Origin: Crocinitomicaceae bacterium | GTDB taxonomy: Bacteria > Bacteroidota > Bacteroidia > Flavobacteriales_D > Sanyastnellaceae | Assembly: GCA_002722795.1 (NCBI GenBank) | Contig: PBMY01000017.1 | Coordinates: forward strand, 1 to 59,283 | Direction: 5' to 3' | DNA length: 59,283 nucleotides | Shown here: positions 1-15,712 of the stretch, piece by piece | Layout: each line of letters begins with the position of its first letter | Position numbering within the stretch: position 1 is the stretch's first letter | Translations under genes and position numbers: made by a program | Notes under the pieces: model-generated | What the model saw: only the letters and a program-made list of their open reading frames with translations | Told to the model about the DNA's origin: nothing | The model's database searches: none

Positions 1-446
1 AAAGAAGGACTTATAAGTATCACAGCTACAGACCTGATATAAATGGAAGGTTTGTTATCTCTAATGATAGATTTGACGCTCATACAGGATCTGATTACAC
101 AAGAGCTCATTTTAATATTCCTATGCCATACAAACTTCATGGAAGAGAGATATTTGTTTTTGGTGATATAAGTGGCGGAAGGTACCTAGACACACACAAG
201 CTAGCTTGGGATGATAAAAGCTCCTCCTACAAGGGAAGCATTTTGCTGAAGCAAGGTTATTACGACTTTTTGTACTTAGTTAAAGATGAAGGTGAAAGCT
301 ATAAAAAGATAGGGGATACAGCTGATTTAGAGGGAAATCATTTTTCTACAGACAATCTTTACTCAATCATTATTTACTTCTCTGACTTCGAGGGCTATGA
401 TAGAGTTGTAGGATTTTTACAATGGAATAGCAGGCAACAACAATGA
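1..446 (+). CDS. Type IX secretion system plug protein (DUF5103), C-terminal fragment
   Basis: The reading frame is open from base 3 of the window and gives 147 residues, so the gene starts upstream. The fragment has the closing blocks of the DUF5103 family: an RRTYKYHSYRPDINGRF stretch, then a REIFVFGDISG strand pair, LKQGYYDFLYLV, and a final EGYDRVVGFLQW before the stop. In Flavobacteriia this family includes the periplasmic plug that closes the SprA translocon pore of the type IX secretion system. Its 3' end overlaps the next gene by 4 nt (ATGA), which suggests translational coupling. The T9SS cargo proteins further along fit the presence of this machinery. An ATG at 123 is internal, not the start. 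Family assignment is by recognition of the conserved blocks. Confidence 0.8.
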   Translation, partial: RRTYKYHSYRPDINGRFVISNDRFDAHTGSDYTRAHFNIPMPYKLHGREIFVFGDISGGRYLDTHKLAWDDKSSSYKGSILLKQGYYDFLYLVKDEGESYKKIGDTADLEGNHFSTDNLYSIIIYFSDFEGYDRVVGFLQWNSRQQQ

Positions 447-1162
447 AAAAATTAAACGTATTAATTACAGGCGCTTCAAGCGGAATTGGATTTAGCGCAG
501 CAAAAGCAATATGTGGTGCAGGACATAATGTTTTTGGGCTTGCTAGAAGAATTGACAATCTTCAAAAACTTAGTGAACAATGTGCTGATTTAAATGGATC
601 ATTCTTAAGCTTTATTGGTGACGTAAAGAATGATCATGATATTGAAAATGCAGTTAAATCAATGATTGATGAATTTGGCAGTATTGATGTTTTAATCCCA
701 AACGCTGGATTAGGTCATTTCAATCCACTTGAAAAGGGCACTATGGAGGAATGGCGTTCCATGGTAGACGTAAACATCACTGGTGTATTAAAGACCATAC
801 ACTCTTCTCTTCCTCATCTATTGAATTCAAATGGTCATGTAGTGAATATCGGTTCAGTTGCAGCTAGACAGGTTTTTCAAAACAGCGGTGTATACTGTGC
901 AACAAAGCACTTTGTACTTGCAATTAGTGAATCATTGAGAATTGAATTTTCAGATAAGGTTGCTGTAACGACAATAAACCCAGGTGCTGTGAATACTGAA
1001 TTCATTGGACATACAACAAATGATTCACTTAGGAACGAATACAAACCTAGATTTGATTCTGGGATGGATTCGAGCTTTATAGCAAATGCAATTCTAGAAG
1101 CTATTGAAGCTAGAGGTAAAGGAATTTACAGCGAAATAACTTTAAGGCCTGACCGAAGATAA
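443..1162 (+). CDS. SDR family NAD(P)-dependent oxidoreductase
   Basis: A 239-residue short-chain dehydrogenase/reductase, predicted cytoplasmic. The Rossmann nucleotide-binding motif TGASSGIG is at residues 9-16, an NAG motif lies near residue 88, and the catalytic YxxxK is Y151/K155 (YCATK), preceded by the usual serine strand (NIGSVAA). Length and motif order match classical SDRs. The substrate cannot be read from the sequence; similar Bacteroidota proteins are usually annotated only as SDR oxidoreductases. The start overlaps the plug gene stop by 4 nt (ATGA), so the two genes are probably co-transcribed, although no functional link is evident. Confidence 0.9.
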   Translation: MKKLNVLITGASSGIGFSAAKAICGAGHNVFGLARRIDNLQKLSEQCADLNGSFLSFIGDVKNDHDIENAVKSMIDEFGSIDVLIPNAGLGHFNPLEKGTMEEWRSMVDVNITGVLKTIHSSLPHLLNSNGHVVNIGSVAARQVFQNSGVYCATKHFVLAISESLRIEFSDKVAVTTINPGAVNTEFIGHTTNDSLRNEYKPRFDSGMDSSFIANAILEAIEARGKGIYSEITLRPDRR

Positions 1163-1178
1163 ACGATGAATTTGGGCA

Positions 1179-1186
1179 TATTTTTG
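1179..1186 (+). promoter_or_regulatory. Bacteroidota-type -7 promoter box upstream of prfC
   Basis: TATTTTTG matches the Bacteroidota -7 consensus TAnnTTTG exactly. It ends 19 nt before the prfC ATG in the only gap between the SDR gene and prfC. No clear TTTG -33 box is seen at the expected distance. Confidence 0.45.
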
Positions 1187-1204
1187 CGTCCTATTTCCAA
1201 ATAG

Positions 1205-2800
1205 ATGTCAAAGATTAAAGAAGAAATTGCAAAGAGGCGAACATTCGCTATCATCTCCCACCCTGACGCAGGTAAAACTACACTAACGGAGAAATTCCTT
1301 CTTTTTGGTGGTGCAATCCAAACAGCTGGAGCGGTAAAGAATAATAAGATTACTAAAACTGCTGCCTCTGACTTTATGGAAATTGAACGTCAGCGTGGAA
1401 TTTCTGTAGCAACATCTGTAATGGCATTCCACTACAAGGATATGCTTATAAACCTTCTAGACACTCCCGGTCACAAGGATTTTGCTGAGGATACTTACAG
1501 AACTTTAACAGCTGTAGATAGTGTAATTCTAGTAATTGACTGTGTAAAGGGTGTCGAAGCCCAAACCGAGCGTCTTATGGAGGTGTGTCGCATGCGTAAG
1601 ACGCCTGTAATTGTATTTGTAAACAAGCTAGACTTAGAGGGTCAAGACCCATTTGATCTTCTCGATGAACTTGAAGAAAAACTAAGCATCAACGTACGCC
1701 CACTTAGTTGGCCAATTTCAGGTGGAGCATCATTCCAAGGAGTTTACAATCTCTTTGATCACAATGTTAGATTATTCCAAAGCAGCAAAACAAAAATTAC
1801 AAAGGAAGTAGTCGATATTAAAAACTTAGAAGATCCATTATTAGACGAAATAATTGCCGAGCATTCTGACCAATTAAGGGAGGACATTGAGCTAATTGAC
1901 GGGGTATATGACGAGTGGGATCCTGAACCATATTTAAAGGCTGATGTAGCTCCTGTTTTCTTTGGATCTGCTGTTAATAATTTTGGTATTCAAGAGATGC
2001 TTGACACCTTTATTGAAATAGCACCGAAACCTAAGTCGTCAGAAACTAGAACTAGAATCGTAAACCCTGAAGAAGAGTTATTTACGGGATTTATATTCAA
2101 GATTCACGCGAATATTGATCCTAGACACAGAGACCGTATTGCATTTCTTAGAATATGCTCTGGAAAGTTTGCTAGAAACACCTTCTATAAGCACACTCGT
2201 TTAGATAAAAAATTGAAGTTTGCAAACCCTGCTACTTTCCTTGCACAGGACAAAAGTGTTGTCGAAGAAGCTTGGCCAGGAGACGTGGTTGGACTGTACG
2301 ATACTGGCAACTTTAAAATAGGCGATACTTTGACCGAGGGCGAAGATCTTCAGTTTAGAGGTATACCAAGTTTCAGCCCTGAAATTTTCAAGGAACTAGT
2401 GAATAAAGACCCGATGAAAAGCAAACAGCTTGAAAAGGGTATTCAGCAGCTTACCGATGAGGGAGTAGCTCAGCTCTTTATACGAGAAGTGGGCAATAGA
2501 AAAATAGTTGGCACCGTTGGTGAACTACAATTTGAAGTAATTCAGTACAGATTGGAACACGAATACGGTGCAAAATGTGAGTTTCAGGCCAAACCCTACC
2601 ACAAGGCATGTTGGATTGTTTCAGATAATCAAGCCAAACTCAGCGAATTCAGAAAAATTAAAGCAACAGAGATAGTTAGAGATAAGGATGGGAATGAAGT
2701 TTATCTAGCACCTTCCCCATTTCTTCTAAAAATGGAAATGGACAACTTTCCTGAAATCACATTCCACACTACTAGTGAGTTTAAAACTGAAGGACCTTAA
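1205..2800 (+). CDS. prfC: Peptide chain release factor 3 (RF3)
   Basis: A 531-residue translational GTPase, which is the normal RF3 length. RF3 recycles RF1/RF2 from the ribosome after stop-codon hydrolysis. The G-motifs are clear: P-loop HPDAGKTT at residues 19-26, switch II DTPGH at 86-90 and NKLD at 140-143. The switch I region ends in the RF3-typical [11 protein letters not shown]. Downstream are domain II and an RF3 C-terminal domain ([18 protein letters not shown]). The [10 protein letters not shown] sequence and overall length separate it from EF-G. It has its own -7-like box at 1179-1186. prmC, which methylates the release factors RF3 acts on, is also in this window but on the other strand. 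Confidence 0.97.
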   Translation: MSKIKEEIAKRRTFAIISHPDAGKTTLTEKFLLFGGAIQTAGAVKNNKITKTAASDFMEIERQRGISVATSVMAFHYKDMLINLLDTPGHKDFAEDTYRTLTAVDSVILVIDCVKGVEAQTERLMEVCRMRKTPVIVFVNKLDLEGQDPFDLLDELEEKLSINVRPLSWPISGGASFQGVYNLFDHNVRLFQSSKTKITKEVVDIKNLEDPLLDEIIAEHSDQLREDIELIDGVYDEWDPEPYLKADVAPVFFGSAVNNFGIQEMLDTFIEIAPKPKSSETRTRIVNPEEELFTGFIFKIHANIDPRHRDRIAFLRICSGKFARNTFYKHTRLDKKLKFANPATFLAQDKSVVEEAWPGDVVGLYDTGNFKIGDTLTEGEDLQFRGIPSFSPEIFKELVNKDPMKSKQLEKGIQQLTDEGVAQLFIREVGNRKIVGTVGELQFEVIQYRLEHEYGAKCEFQAKPYHKACWIVSDNQAKLSEFRKIKATEIVRDKDGNEVYLAPSPFLLKMEMDNFPEITFHTTSEFKTEGP

Positions 2801-2809
2801 TTTGGCCTT

Positions 2810-3475
2810 ATGACAAATCGAATCTATATACTATCCCTATTTACAATTGCTCTAGTGTCATTCACTACGCAAAACGGGCCATTAGTTAAAGATTCGACGG
2901 AGATAAGCATTAAGGATTCAACAGAAGAGGTGGTAATTCAAGTAAGCGGCCTAGTTGTAACTGGTGATTCATTAACTCCATTACCATTTGCTACAGTATA
3001 TCGTTCGAGAGACGCAAGGGGGACAATGACTGATGAGAATGGGTTTTTCAGTCTCCCAACACTTGAAGGTGACACATTACAATTTTCTAGCACTGGTTAC
3101 GTTACTAGACACGCTGTTATAAATGAAGGTGGAGATAAAAACAGAATTAGCATAGTCCAAGCAATGTCGAGAGATACTGTTATGATAAGCGATGCTTTTA
3201 TTTACCCTTGGCCATCTAGAGAAAGATTCCGTCAGGAATTCCTTGCCCTCGGTTTACAAAATGGGGATTTATCATTAAGTCAAGGTGTTGACCCATTTGA
3301 TGTTTATGACAGATTGATCAATGTTGGTATGGATGGACAAGCTGCTTCAACTGAAGTATTGAGACAAATGTCTCTAGAGATGCATTATGGAGGAATACAG
3401 CCTACTAACATTTTAAATCCTGTTGCTTGGGCTAGATTTATTCAGGCATTAAAAAATGGAGATTTAAGTAATTAG
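2810..3475 (+). CDS. Carboxypeptidase-like regulatory domain protein, probably exported
   Basis: A 221-residue protein with a hydrophobic N-terminus (ILSLFTIALVSF) that looks like a signal sequence. About residues 45-115 form a CarboxypepD_reg-like beta-sandwich (VSGLVVTGDSLTPLPFATVY followed by GTMTDENGFFSLP and LQFSSTGYV). The same domain starts the neighbouring TonB receptor, but here there is no plug or barrel. The C-terminal half has no family I recognise. The stop codon overlaps the GTG start of the receptor gene by one base, so the two are likely made together; a periplasmic or outer-membrane accessory role to the receptor is inference. A -7-like TAATTTGG overlaps the prfC stop just upstream. 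Confidence 0.75.
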   Translation: MTNRIYILSLFTIALVSFTTQNGPLVKDSTEISIKDSTEEVVIQVSGLVVTGDSLTPLPFATVYRSRDARGTMTDENGFFSLPTLEGDTLQFSSTGYVTRHAVINEGGDKNRISIVQAMSRDTVMISDAFIYPWPSRERFRQEFLALGLQNGDLSLSQGVDPFDVYDRLINVGMDGQAASTEVLRQMSLEMHYGGIQPTNILNPVAWARFIQALKNGDLSN

Positions 3476-6027
3476 TGTATAGAAATTCACAACATAATTC
3501 AAAGTTTAAAATCGCCCTTTTTTGGGGCTTTTTCGCTTTTTTAACACCTAATTTTTCTATAGCCCAATCCACAGAATACACTGTTTCAGGAATAGTGAAA
3601 GGTGATGACAGTACTCCACTTCCTGGCGCCTCAGTATATGCCATTGAAAATATTAAATTCGGCGCCTATACGGATTCTCAAGGAAGGTTTAATCTTATTT
3701 TACCACATTCAGGACCATGGACATTAAAATGCTCAATGGTTGGCTTTACAACTAAGGAAACTCCTATTGTATTTAATGGCAATACCTCTTTCGTTATAAC
3801 AATAATATTAGAGAGCACTGTAAGGATTGGTGAAGCAGAAGTCATTTCACAAGATGAGAACAACTCTACACTTAGGAAGATTGACCCTAGAGTTGCCAAT
3901 CGCATTCCAACTCCAAGAGGAACAGTAGAGGATGTGCTTCTACAAGCACCAGTAAACTTCACTAGTGAACTTAGCAGCTCTTATAACGTAAGAGGTGGAA
4001 GCTTTGATGAAAACCTCGTTTATGTAAATGACATTGAGGTTTACAGACCCTTTTTAGTCAGATCTGGACAACAAGAAGGTCTTTCTTTCCCGAATCCAGA
4101 TATGGTAGACAGAATCAACTTTAGCGCAGGAGGGTTCGAAAGTAAATACGGTGATAAAATGAGTTCTGTCTTAGATATTCACTACAGAAAACCAAACTCT
4201 ACCTCCACAGCTTTGACTACAAGTTTGTTAGGTTTACAGATTCAACATGACGGAGTAAATAAGAAAAAGAACATAAAGATTAATTCTGGTTTTCGTTATA
4301 GAAACAATGCATATGTCTTAGGATCACTTGATGAAACAGGAGAGTATTCACCCGTTTATCTTGATGCTCAATCATATATTACATGGGACCCTGATGGATA
4401 TGGTCCTTGGGAGATTCAGTTACTTGGGGTTTACGGAGAGAATGATTACAATTTCATACCTAAAGATAGACAAACCGACGTTGGCACTATAAATAGCGCG
4501 ATTAGATTAAACGTATACTTTGATGGTAAGGAAGAGACTTCTTACCAAACTGGTTTCGGTGCACTTGCATTTGAAAGAGCTACAGAACACAGTAGAATTA
4601 GGCTCATAAATTCAGCATTTAAAACTGTCGAGCGTGAAACTTTCGACATTATTGGAGCCTATCGATTAGATGAACTAGAACTTGACCCAGGTTCAGATGA
4701 TTTTGGAGAAAGTGCAGGAAATTTAGGTATTGGGGGATTTTTTAATCACGCTAGGAACCAATTAGAAGCAACTGTTTTATCATCTGCTTTAAAAGGATCA
4801 TACAATCTTGAAGAGCAAGGACATTTTATAGAATACGGTGTTAAGTTCCAGGCAGAACTGATTCATGACAATCTATCTGAGTGGTCTTTTGTTGATTCAG
4901 CAGGATACGTTTCCCCTCACCCTCAGGATAATGTTGGATACATTGACCCTGCAGCACAAAATTTTCAACCACTTTCTTTTCAAGATGTCATCTTAACAGA
5001 AAATGATGTACGTTCAAATAGATCTACAGCATACATTCAAGACACTTGGACAATAAAAACAGAAAAAGGAGAGATAAATGCACACATTGGATGTCGAGGA
5101 CACTTGTGGAATTTGTTTACATATTCGGAAACTAATGAAGTAAGAACTCATTTGGTTGGGGGTCCTAGAGCTCACTTTAGCTATTCAACTAAGAAGAAGC
5201 CCAAAACCGTTTGGAATCTTAGCGGTGGATGGTATTGGCAACCTCCTTTTTATAGAGAGATGCGAGATCCAACTGGTCTTGTAAATATAGATATCAAGCC
5301 TCAAAAAGCCATTCACATTGTTTCTGGTGTTGACCATCAATTTGAAATGTTTAGACGACCCTTCAAGTTTATGGGCGCAATGTATTACAAGAATTTAGAC
5401 CAGCTGATTCCTTATGAAGTTGAAAATGTGAGGCAGAGATATTTTGGCATGAATAATTCAAGTGGATATTCAACGGGGATAGATTTAATGCTAAATGGAG
5501 AATTTATCGAAGGAATACAAAGTTGGATGAGGATTAGTGCATTGAAGGCTGTTGAGGATATTGATGACGATTCATACACTGAATACTATAATACAGATTC
5601 TACCCTGATCATTCCTGGCTACACTTGGAATACAGACACAGCGTATTCAATTGATTACTTTCCTGGAAATATTCCAAGACCAAGCGATCAAAGACTAAGT
5701 ATGAGTCTCTTATTCCAAGACGAAATGCCGAGTAATCCAGATTACAAGGTATTGTTAAGTATGTTTTTTGGAACTGGGCTACCCTATGGCCCTCCTACAA
5801 TGGAGAGGTATAAGGACATTCTTAGGACATCAGCTTATAGACGTGTTGATTTAGGCTTTTCTAAAGATTTCAAACTTGGATATTTTGCAATTGAAGTGTT
5901 TAATATTCTTGGAATTAACAACACCATTAACCATACTTGGATAGAGGATGTAAACGGGAGAGTTTACGCTATTCCAAATTATCTGACTGGAAGAAGGCTC
6001 AACTTAAAACTTCATCTAAACTTTTAG
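3475..6027 (+). CDS. TonB-dependent receptor with N-terminal CarboxypepD_reg domain
   Basis: An 850-residue outer-membrane receptor. A signal peptide ends near residue 31 (FSIAQ), a CarboxypepD_reg-like domain covers about 36-112 (SGIVKGDDSTPLPGASVY), and a plug domain covers about 140-240, with NVRGGSFDENLVYVNDIEVY and FNPDMVDRINFSAGGF-like blocks typical of Bacteroidota receptors. The rest is a beta-barrel of alternating aromatic strands ending in LKLHLNF, a normal C-terminal barrel signal. There is no adjacent SusD-like partner, so this is not a polysaccharide utilisation locus pair; the ligand is unknown. The start is GTG at 3475, overlapping the upstream stop. The adjacent CarboxypepD_reg protein is the likely partner. 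Confidence 0.9.
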   Translation: MYRNSQHNSKFKIALFWGFFAFLTPNFSIAQSTEYTVSGIVKGDDSTPLPGASVYAIENIKFGAYTDSQGRFNLILPHSGPWTLKCSMVGFTTKETPIVFNGNTSFVITIILESTVRIGEAEVISQDENNSTLRKIDPRVANRIPTPRGTVEDVLLQAPVNFTSELSSSYNVRGGSFDENLVYVNDIEVYRPFLVRSGQQEGLSFPNPDMVDRINFSAGGFESKYGDKMSSVLDIHYRKPNSTSTALTTSLLGLQIQHDGVNKKKNIKINSGFRYRNNAYVLGSLDETGEYSPVYLDAQSYITWDPDGYGPWEIQLLGVYGENDYNFIPKDRQTDVGTINSAIRLNVYFDGKEETSYQTGFGALAFERATEHSRIRLINSAFKTVERETFDIIGAYRLDELELDPGSDDFGESAGNLGIGGFFNHARNQLEATVLSSALKGSYNLEEQGHFIEYGVKFQAELIHDNLSEWSFVDSAGYVSPHPQDNVGYIDPAAQNFQPLSFQDVILTENDVRSNRSTAYIQDTWTIKTEKGEINAHIGCRGHLWNLFTYSETNEVRTHLVGGPRAHFSYSTKKKPKTVWNLSGGWYWQPPFYREMRDPTGLVNIDIKPQKAIHIVSGVDHQFEMFRRPFKFMGAMYYKNLDQLIPYEVENVRQRYFGMNNSSGYSTGIDLMLNGEFIEGIQSWMRISALKAVEDIDDDSYTEYYNTDSTLIIPGYTWNTDTAYSIDYFPGNIPRPSDQRLSMSLLFQDEMPSNPDYKVLLSMFFGTGLPYGPPTMERYKDILRTSAYRRVDLGFSKDFKLGYFAIEVFNILGINNTINHTWIEDVNGRVYAIPNYLTGRRLNLKLHLNF

Positions 6028-6033
6028 AATGAG

Positions 6034-6041
6034 TAACTTGC
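6034..6041 (+). promoter_or_regulatory. -7-like promoter box TAACTTGC before the lectin gene
   Basis: TAACTTGC lies 8-15 nt before the ATG at 6049 in the 21-nt gap after the TonB receptor gene. The same octamer occurs just before three other gene starts in this window, and it differs from TAnnTTTG by one base less in the T run. It is a candidate promoter giving a very short leader. Confidence 0.35.
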
Positions 6042-6048
6042 GGTCGCT

Positions 6049-10964
<4,916 letters not shown>

Positions 10965-10968
<4 letters not shown>

Positions 10969-13691
10969 AACAAACTAGCTTGGCCATCGTCAGACACAGG
11001 TGGTTCTTGAGCTTCATGTTGCTCCTCAGATTGAGTTTCTACATTTTCTTCCTCAGTTGAAGATTTACCCTTAACCTCAACATTTGCAGTAGCTTCCATT
11101 GCCTCATCAACTTTCTTTGCTTCGGCAATTTCATTTGCTGTTACTTCTTCAAGTTCAATATTAGGAGCTTCTAGTAAAACTTCAGTTACAGGTAAAGAGC
11201 TGAGTTTGTTTCCAAGGGCTTTTACTCCTTTTATTGCAATAAATCCTCTTACATCAATCACCTCGTCCTCCCTATCTCTTGTTTGTTTGAATCTCTTGTT
11301 AAACTTAATTCTTGCTTGAGGATGATATAGAGAAGTAGCAAATGAAAGTCTAGACCCCTCATGTTCCGTTATGAAGCATACAGGTTTTGACGATGCTTCA
11401 GGTAAAAATCTCTTTACAAACCATTCTTCCTTTTCTCCATCAAAATATATTGCTGACATTGGTCTATCAGCATCCCACTTTTCTACACTTATCATTTTAT
11501 CGTCAAAGTGAGTGCTAAAATCGAATCCAGTAAGAACATACACCCCATCTGAGTGAATAGCCATGATTTTATCATCGGCATGGAAATCACCAAGGAAAGC
11601 ACCCCTTCCTTCTCCGTTTAGTCTTCTAACAGTTTCGTCGTACCAAACTTTTCTCGCTCCAAGTGTAGACACCCCACTTTCTTTCAAATCAATTCTTTTG
11701 ACTGGAAACTTAGAAACTATGTTTCCGCCAGAAGCTCTACCCTTTATACTGATATCTGCGAAATTCATATCTAGCTTAAGCTTCTTAAGCCTTGGGCTCT
11801 TTCTTAAGTGAATTGTTACAACTTCAGCTTCACCATTCCTGTTTGCTGAAAAATAATGAATCTTAGATTTTGGTGTGCCCTTTGTAATTGGGTATTCTTT
11901 ATCTCTAGTTATAGATTTAACATTAAACCTCTTAACCATACTACGACCAGAGGCTCCATCTAGATACACAACGTTATATGTAGTTCTAGTATCTCCTCTC
12001 TTCCAAACTGCAACATGAATAATATCCTTACCAAAGAAAGCTTTTGAGCTGACTTTACTGACTTGCATTACCCCATCTTTTCTAAAGACAATAATGTCAT
12101 CAATGTCACTACAATCGCACACAAATTCTCCTTCACCTCTCTTTAAACCAATACCAACAAATCCTTCCTCAGCGTTCACAAAGAGTTTGGCATTTGCTAC
12201 AGCAGCTTTAGATCTATCAATTGTATCAAAAGTTCTTAATTCTGTTTTCCTCTCTCTTCCTTCACCAAACTTTTTCTTAAGCATCTTAAACCAATCAACC
12301 GCATACTCGGTAAGATTGTCCAAATGATGCTTTACATTTTCCATATCACCCTCAAGAGCTTCAATCTTGTCATTAGCCTTGAATGCATCAAACTTTGAAA
12401 TACGCTTAATCTTGATTTCAGTTAATCTTGCTACATCATCGTCAGTAACCTCTCTTAACAAATGCTTAACATGAGGCTTTAATCCAGTATGAATAGTTTT
12501 AATTATTGCATCCCAAGATTCACACTCCTCTATATCCCTGTAGATCCTATTTTCGATGAAAATTTTCTCTAAAGAGGCAAAGTGCCAAGTTTCTTGAAGT
12601 TCACGTAATTCAATCTCAAGCTCTCTTTTAAGTAGGTATTGAGTCCTTTCAGCAGAAGTTCTTAGGATTTCTGATACGCCTAGGAATTGAGGTTTATCAT
12701 CGAGAATAACGCAAGAGTTAGGGCTAAGGCTGACTTCACAATCTGTGAATGCATAAAGTGCATCCATCATTTTGTCAGGGCTCACATTATTAGCAAGGTG
12801 AACTACAACTTCAACTTCGTTTGCTGTATTGTCTTCAACCTTTTTAACCTTAATCTTTCCTTTGTTATTAGCCTTTAATATTGAGTCTATTAAAGAGCTT
12901 GTAGTAACCCCATAAGGAACTTCTTTAACGACAAGAGTCTTATTGTTCTCCTTTTCTATTCTTGCCCTTACTCTAATCTTTCCTCCTCTAATTCCATCAT
13001 TGTACATCTCAACATCCGCCATTCCACCAGTTGGGAAATCAGGAACGAGCTTAAATCTTTTTCCTTGAAGTGTGGCAATACTTGCATCGATTAAATCGTG
13101 GAAATTGTGAGGTAATATTTTACATGCCAAACCAACAGCAATTCCCTCAACACCCTGCGCCAACAATAAAGGAAACTTTACTGGTTCAGTTTCTGGCTCT
13201 TTATTTCTTCCATCATAAGAAGCTAACCAGTTAGTTGTTTTCTTATTGAAAAGAACTGTATTAGCAAACCTGCTAAGTCTTACCTCAATATAACGAGGAG
13301 CAGCAGCCCTATCGCCTGTAAGTATATTTCCCCAGTTTCCTTGGCAGTCTAATAGAAGATCTTTTTGGCCTATTTGAACCATCGCATCTCCGATACTAGC
13401 ATCACCATGAGGATGATACTTCATAGTGTTACCGATAACATTAGCAACCTTATGGAATCGACCGTCCTCCATCTCATTTAAAGAGTGAAGAATTCTTCTT
13501 TGCACTGGCTTCAACCCATCATGTTGGTGCGGAACAGCTCTTTCAAGGATTACATAAGAAGCATAATCAAGAAAGTAGTCATTGTACATTCCTCGCACCC
13601 TCACGACATGATCAAGCTCATCTGTTGAGTCTTGTTCGTGAGAGAACTCGTCGTCCCTTTCTAATTCGTCTTCGTATTCTTGTTCAATCAT
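10965..13691 (-). CDS. parC: DNA topoisomerase IV subunit A (type IIA, ParC/GyrA family)
   Basis: A 908-residue type IIA topoisomerase A subunit that cuts and rejoins DNA through tyrosine Y134 (AAPRYIEVRLS). The winged-helix core carries KYHPHGDASIGDAM at residues 91-104, the quinolone-contact region. The usual Ser of Escherichia coli GyrA/ParC at this point is alanine (A98), a common state in Bacteroidota ParC rather than an acquired change. A GyrA-like C-terminal propeller follows. The last ~60 residues are very acidic (VEGKSSTEEENVETQSEEQ-type), and the N-terminus is also acidic. It lies 10 nt after parE, which supports topoisomerase IV rather than gyrase. Confidence 0.93.
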
Positions 13692-13701
13692 TCCTCAATT
13701 C

Positions 13702-15576
13702 TTATACCGCTAATTCTTCCTGTTCTTCCTCTGACTCCTCAGCATCGTCCTTTTCAATTCTGAGATTGTCGATAATGAACTTCTGTCTATCCGGAGTATT
13801 CTTTCCCATAAAGAAGCTCAACATATCTTGAACATTAGCATCTCGACCTACTACAACTGGATCAATTCTCATTTCCTCTCCAATGAAATGAGAAAATTCG
13901 TCAGGACTAATTTCACCGAGCCCCTTAAATCGTGTGATTTCAGCTCTTGCACCAATCTTATTCATTGCAGCTCTCTTCTCTTCATCATCATAGCAATAAA
14001 TTGTTTCTTTTTTGTTTCTTACTCTAAAAAGTGGAGTCTGTAAAACATAAAGATGACCACGCTTAACAAGATCTGGGAAGAACTGCAAGAAAAAGGTGAT
14101 AAGCAGGAGTCTAATGTGCATACCATCGACATCGGCATCGGTTGCAATTACAACCTTGTTATATCTCAAGTTGTCAAGGCCATCCTCAATATTCAATGCT
14201 GACTGAAGAAGGTTGAATTCCTCGTTTTGGTAAACTACCTTTTTAGTAAGACCATGGCAATTCAGAGGTTTACCCTTTAAAGAGAAAACAGCTTGTGACA
14301 CCACATCTCTAGCTTTAGTTATAGAACCTGATGCAGAATCACCCTCGGTGATGAAAAGGGTTGAATCTTCGTTTCTAACCTTCTTTTCATTTAGATGTAC
14401 CCTGCAATCTCTTAATTTTTTGTTGTGAAGAGACGCTTTTTTAGCTCGTGCTCTTGCTAGCTTTTTTATTCCAGCTAAATCCTTTCGTTCCCTCTCATTC
14501 TGAATTATTCTAGCCTGAAGTGCTTGAGCTGTCTCAGGATTTCTGTGTAGGAAATTATCTAATTCACGCTTGAGAAAGTCAAACATAAATGTCTTAAGGG
14601 TTGGACCATCAGGCCCCATGTCTGTAGAACCGAGTTTGGTTTTAGTTTGAGACTCAAAAACTGGTTCTTCAACTTTAACACTAACTGCGCAAACAATTCC
14701 CGACCTTACATCACTTGTATCGTAATCCTTTCCAAAAAAGTCTCTAATTACTCTAACGTATGACTCTCTAAATGCTGCTTGGTGAGTTCCACCTTGTGGA
14801 GTGTATTGGCCATTTACAAAGCTTTGAATATCCTCTCCATAAGCGTCTGAGTGAGTAACCGCTAATTCCATATCTCCTTTCTTGAGGTGGATAATTGGAT
14901 ATCTTGGATTTCCATCCATGCTAGATTCAAGTAAATCCTGAAGTCCATTTTCAGAAGTGAACTTCTCACCGTTGAGGTAAATTGATAGTCCTGTATTTAG
15001 GTAAACGTAGTTCCAAAGGAGCTTTTCCACATGCTCCATTCTGTATTTATACGTTTTGAAAATTTCAGGATCTGGTCTAAATGTAATTTTAGTTCCAGTT
15101 CTCTTTGATGTTGCTTCAATAGGACTATCCTCTATCAACTCTCCTAAATGGAAGATAGCCTTTTTTGCTTCTGAATTTCTAAAGCTCTCAACAGCAAATT
15201 CTTGAGACAAAGCATTAACAGCCTTTGTACCTACTCCATTTAATCCAACAGACTTTTTAAATGCTCTTGAATCATACTTTCCTCCTGTGTTGATTTTAGA
15301 AACACAATCAACAACTTTTCCTAGTGGAATTCCCCGACCATAATCCCTAATCCTTACCTCGCCATCTTTGATTTTAACCTCAATAGTTTTACCATTTCCC
15401 ATGGTGTGTTCATCGATACTATTATCAACAACTTCTTTCAGTAAGACGTAGATTCCATCGTCTGCATCTTTACCGTCTCCCAACTTACCGATATACATCC
15501 CTGGACGCATACGAATATGCTCCTTCCACGAGAGTGATTTGATATTATCCTCAGTATAACTTACTTGTTCTGCCAT
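13702..15576 (-). CDS. parE: DNA topoisomerase IV subunit B (ParE)
   Basis: A 624-residue ATPase subunit of a type IIA topoisomerase. The GHKL ATP pocket shows E48 and N52 in [11 protein letters not shown], then DYGRGIP and [13 protein letters not shown]. The TOPRIM domain has EGDSASGS near residue 410 and [10 protein letters not shown] near 477, which bind Mg2+. The C-terminal tail is acidic. It works with the adjacent parC product to decatenate chromosomes. It is the first gene of the minus-strand operon parE-parC-prmC-ligA. The 136-nt gap upstream holds the divergent pepD promoter region and an imperfect inverted repeat. Confidence 0.95.
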   Translation of the reverse strand: MAEQVSYTEDNIKSLSWKEHIRMRPGMYIGKLGDGKDADDGIYVLLKEVVDNSIDEHTMGNGKTIEVKIKDGEVRIRDYGRGIPLGKVVDCVSKINTGGKYDSRAFKKSVGLNGVGTKAVNALSQEFAVESFRNSEAKKAIFHLGELIEDSPIEATSKRTGTKITFRPDPEIFKTYKYRMEHVEKLLWNYVYLNTGLSIYLNGEKFTSENGLQDLLESSMDGNPRYPIIHLKKGDMELAVTHSDAYGEDIQSFVNGQYTPQGGTHQAAFRESYVRVIRDFFGKDYDTSDVRSGIVCAVSVKVEEPVFESQTKTKLGSTDMGPDGPTLKTFMFDFLKRELDNFLHRNPETAQALQARIIQNERERKDLAGIKKLARARAKKASLHNKKLRDCRVHLNEKKVRNEDSTLFITEGDSASGSITKARDVVSQAVFSLKGKPLNCHGLTKKVVYQNEEFNLLQSALNIEDGLDNLRYNKVVIATDADVDGMHIRLLLITFFLQFFPDLVKRGHLYVLQTPLFRVRNKKETIYCYDDEEKRAAMNKIGARAEITRFKGLGEISPDEFSHFIGEEMRIDPVVVGRDANVQDMLSFFMGKNTPDRQKFIIDNLRIEKDDAEESEEEQEELAV

Positions 15577-15578
15577 GA

Positions 15579-15609
15579 GTAGGACAAGATACAGAATGCA
15601 ATTGTCTAC
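15579..15609. repeat. Imperfect inverted repeat upstream of parE
   Basis: GTAGGACAA at 15579-15587 and TTGTCTAC at 15602-15609 are complementary apart from one extra G, around a 14-nt centre. It falls within the first 35 nt upstream of parE on the minus strand and could be a regulator site or leader hairpin. No known operator is recognised. Confidence 0.25.
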
Positions 15610-15674
15610 ATTCCTCAGGATTTACTCGACTTTTTCCACATTTCATTAACCAATTATTTAGGCCAAACTATCCC

Positions 15675-15682
15675 TAACTTGC
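15675..15682 (+). promoter_or_regulatory. -7-like promoter box TAACTTGC before pepD
   Basis: TAACTTGC ends 30 nt before the pepD ATG in the divergent gap between parE and pepD. The identical octamer occurs before the genes at 6049, 46595 and 40384. A TTTA stretch about 20 nt upstream is a weak -33 candidate. Confidence 0.35.
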
Positions 15683-15712
15683 AAGGTCTAAATTGAATTA
15701 TAAAAGACCGCG

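Noticed and set aside
3475-6027. A polysaccharide utilisation locus
   Set aside because: The TonB receptor has no SusD-like neighbour and there are no glycoside hydrolases or SusR-like regulators in the window.
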